This document shows, in pieces, positions 62,816-64,000 of a DNA stretch of 64,000 nucleotides (position 1 is its first letter; each line of letters opens with the position of its first letter). The position numbers were made by a program, and so were the translations under genes. The notes under the pieces were generated by a model. It worked only from the letters and a program-made list of their open reading frames with translations. It was not told the DNA's origin and searched no databases. Where the stretch lies: positions 26,680,022 through 26,744,021 of the forward strand of contig JARCOQ010000006.1 in the NCBI GenBank assembly GCA_029207755.1, written 5' to 3'. The stretch comes from Chamaea fasciata. Taxonomy: Eukaryota > Chordata > Aves > Passeriformes > Sylviidae.

Positions 62816-64000
62816 ATCAGGGCTCTGACACACAGTTAGTGGTTCATGCAGACTAAATAACATTATGCAGAACTTCCTTTGTTCTAAAGCCTGTTTTTCA
62901 TGTAGAGAAGGGATCCAAGGCTTATTCCAGACTACGTCCCTTTGATTAAACACAATGTAATTCTATTTTTCCGCTGTGTGCCAACAACAATCACCATATC
63001 TATCAGTTCAGCAGCATAGCTGTCAAATTTAGATGCTGCATTTACTTTTCTAAAGCCATTATCAACCAGATTTGATCACCTAATTTCAGTGTAGTTACAA
63101 GACAAGGCCATACTATGTGCTTCTTGTGCTACTGTCACATCTAATTTAATCATTTTCTGCTAAGTTAAAGTCTAACCTGCCAGACTTTTGACAAATCAGA
63201 AAACCATTTCACTCTTTCTTTAATATCTAATCTCACACAAGGATTTGTGAACAGACAGGTTATCTGAGTGATCCACTCCATTACTGCTGTAACAGAGAGG
63301 AAAAGAATCTATGAGCCTGTGTCTTCCAGAAAGCAGTGTGAGAGCTGTGGCCACATGCAAAGAGCCGAAAAACTGAAGGCGGAATCCAAATGCTACCAAA
63401 CCACTTAAGTATTCAAACAGGCTGGTTTGATTCATAATCAAGTCCTTTCCTTGTCACCGGGTGCATCTTCACAGCCTGAGGCAGAAAGCTGCCAGGAAGT
63501 TTACGTGGGGGGCATAGCACCCCACAGAAGAGCTTTGCTGCCAAGAGAAGTTCCTTTATTTTACTGTTTAAGTGTTGTTTAAGAGTATTTTGCTAATGTG
63601 CCTGAAATTTTGAAGCTGGCTTGTATCCAGCCATGTAGCCATAGACTTTGTTCATTTAAACTTTCCAAAGCTCTGTTCTCCCTGTTTTCCATTATTTGTC
63701 CCTTGCTTCTATACCCCCTTTGCTGCAGTTTCCTGGCCAGCACAGCAGTGAACAGCAGCAAGGTCATGGTATGGCTTCGGGGTCCCTGAAACCACAACAA
63801 AGAGAAGTAGAGCAGCATCCCTGTAACATGTGCTGATTATCCACTGCTGCTCCAAAGGACGCGAGGAGCCAGGCGAGTTCCAGCCACTTCTCAGAGTACC
63901 CTAGGAGAGGATAGGGAGAGGTGGTAGCAATGGCTTTGACAGCAGGTTTTGAGTAGACTGAGGGTCAGCATGAGGAACTGTGTCTGGCTGTGGAGGAAGA
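62816..64000. other. Non-coding window end, no gene recognised
   Basis: ORFs at 63220-63441 (minus) and the overlapping pair at 63579-63818 (minus) and 63598-63789 (plus) have no recognised domain. From about 63720 the sequence becomes richer in G+C up to the window edge. No other feature was supported. Confidence 0.6.

Noticed and set aside
1..64000. CRISPR arrays, prokaryotic operons, phage or plasmid systems, tRNA/rRNA genes, retroviral gag-pol
   Set aside because: No regularly spaced direct repeats, no long tandem coding frames and no recognisable RNA-gene or retroviral motifs were found. The CR1 copies and composition indicate a bird chromosome.

Overview
The window looks like bird nuclear DNA that holds no recognisable protein-coding gene. 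The clearest evidence is at 17467-18050, a 5'-truncated CR1 LINE in minus orientation with the bird-type 3' end. A second, much older CR1-like fragment lies near 34785-35000. No Alu, B1 or L1-like mammalian repeats, no ribosomal or tRNA genes and no bacterial-style operons were recognised. The sequence is AT-rich, poor in CpG and low in repeats, as expected for a bird intergenic region or the inside of a very long intron. Species and locus cannot be fixed from the sequence alone.

Layout. 1-12 kb: AT-rich unique sequence with a short tandem duplication (4090-4131), a possible MIR relic (4305-4375), an A20 run, a (TTG)n tract and, at 12088-12130, a CA-rich microsatellite. 12.6-12.9 kb (minus): a 78-residue ORF with a signal-peptide-like start. 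16.26-16.32 kb: a long (TA)n array. 17.5-18.05 kb: the CR1 insertion. 20.8 kb: a perfect 16-bp hairpin. 22.7-24 kb: a block richer in G+C with many overlapping short ORFs. 34.8-35 kb: the old CR1 relic. 42.87-43.13 kb (minus): two small ORFs in one frame separated by a single stop. 43.47-43.66 kb: a CpG-retaining ORF with an octamer motif. 45.6 kb: a second perfect 16-bp hairpin. 47.37-48.39 kb (minus): the longest open frame in the window (337 codons from GTG, 288 from ATG), probably a product of base composition. 62.6-62.8 kb: a CpG-retaining patch that could be a conserved regulatory element.

No genes can be shown to work together here. Nearly all ATG/GTG/TTG-initiated ORFs are 60-160 codons, overlap one another on both strands, lack recognised domains and look like chance. 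The best-supported signals are the two CR1 pieces, the simple repeats and the two near-zero-probability perfect hairpins, which resemble template-switch mutations. I did not find a convincing undescribed biological system.
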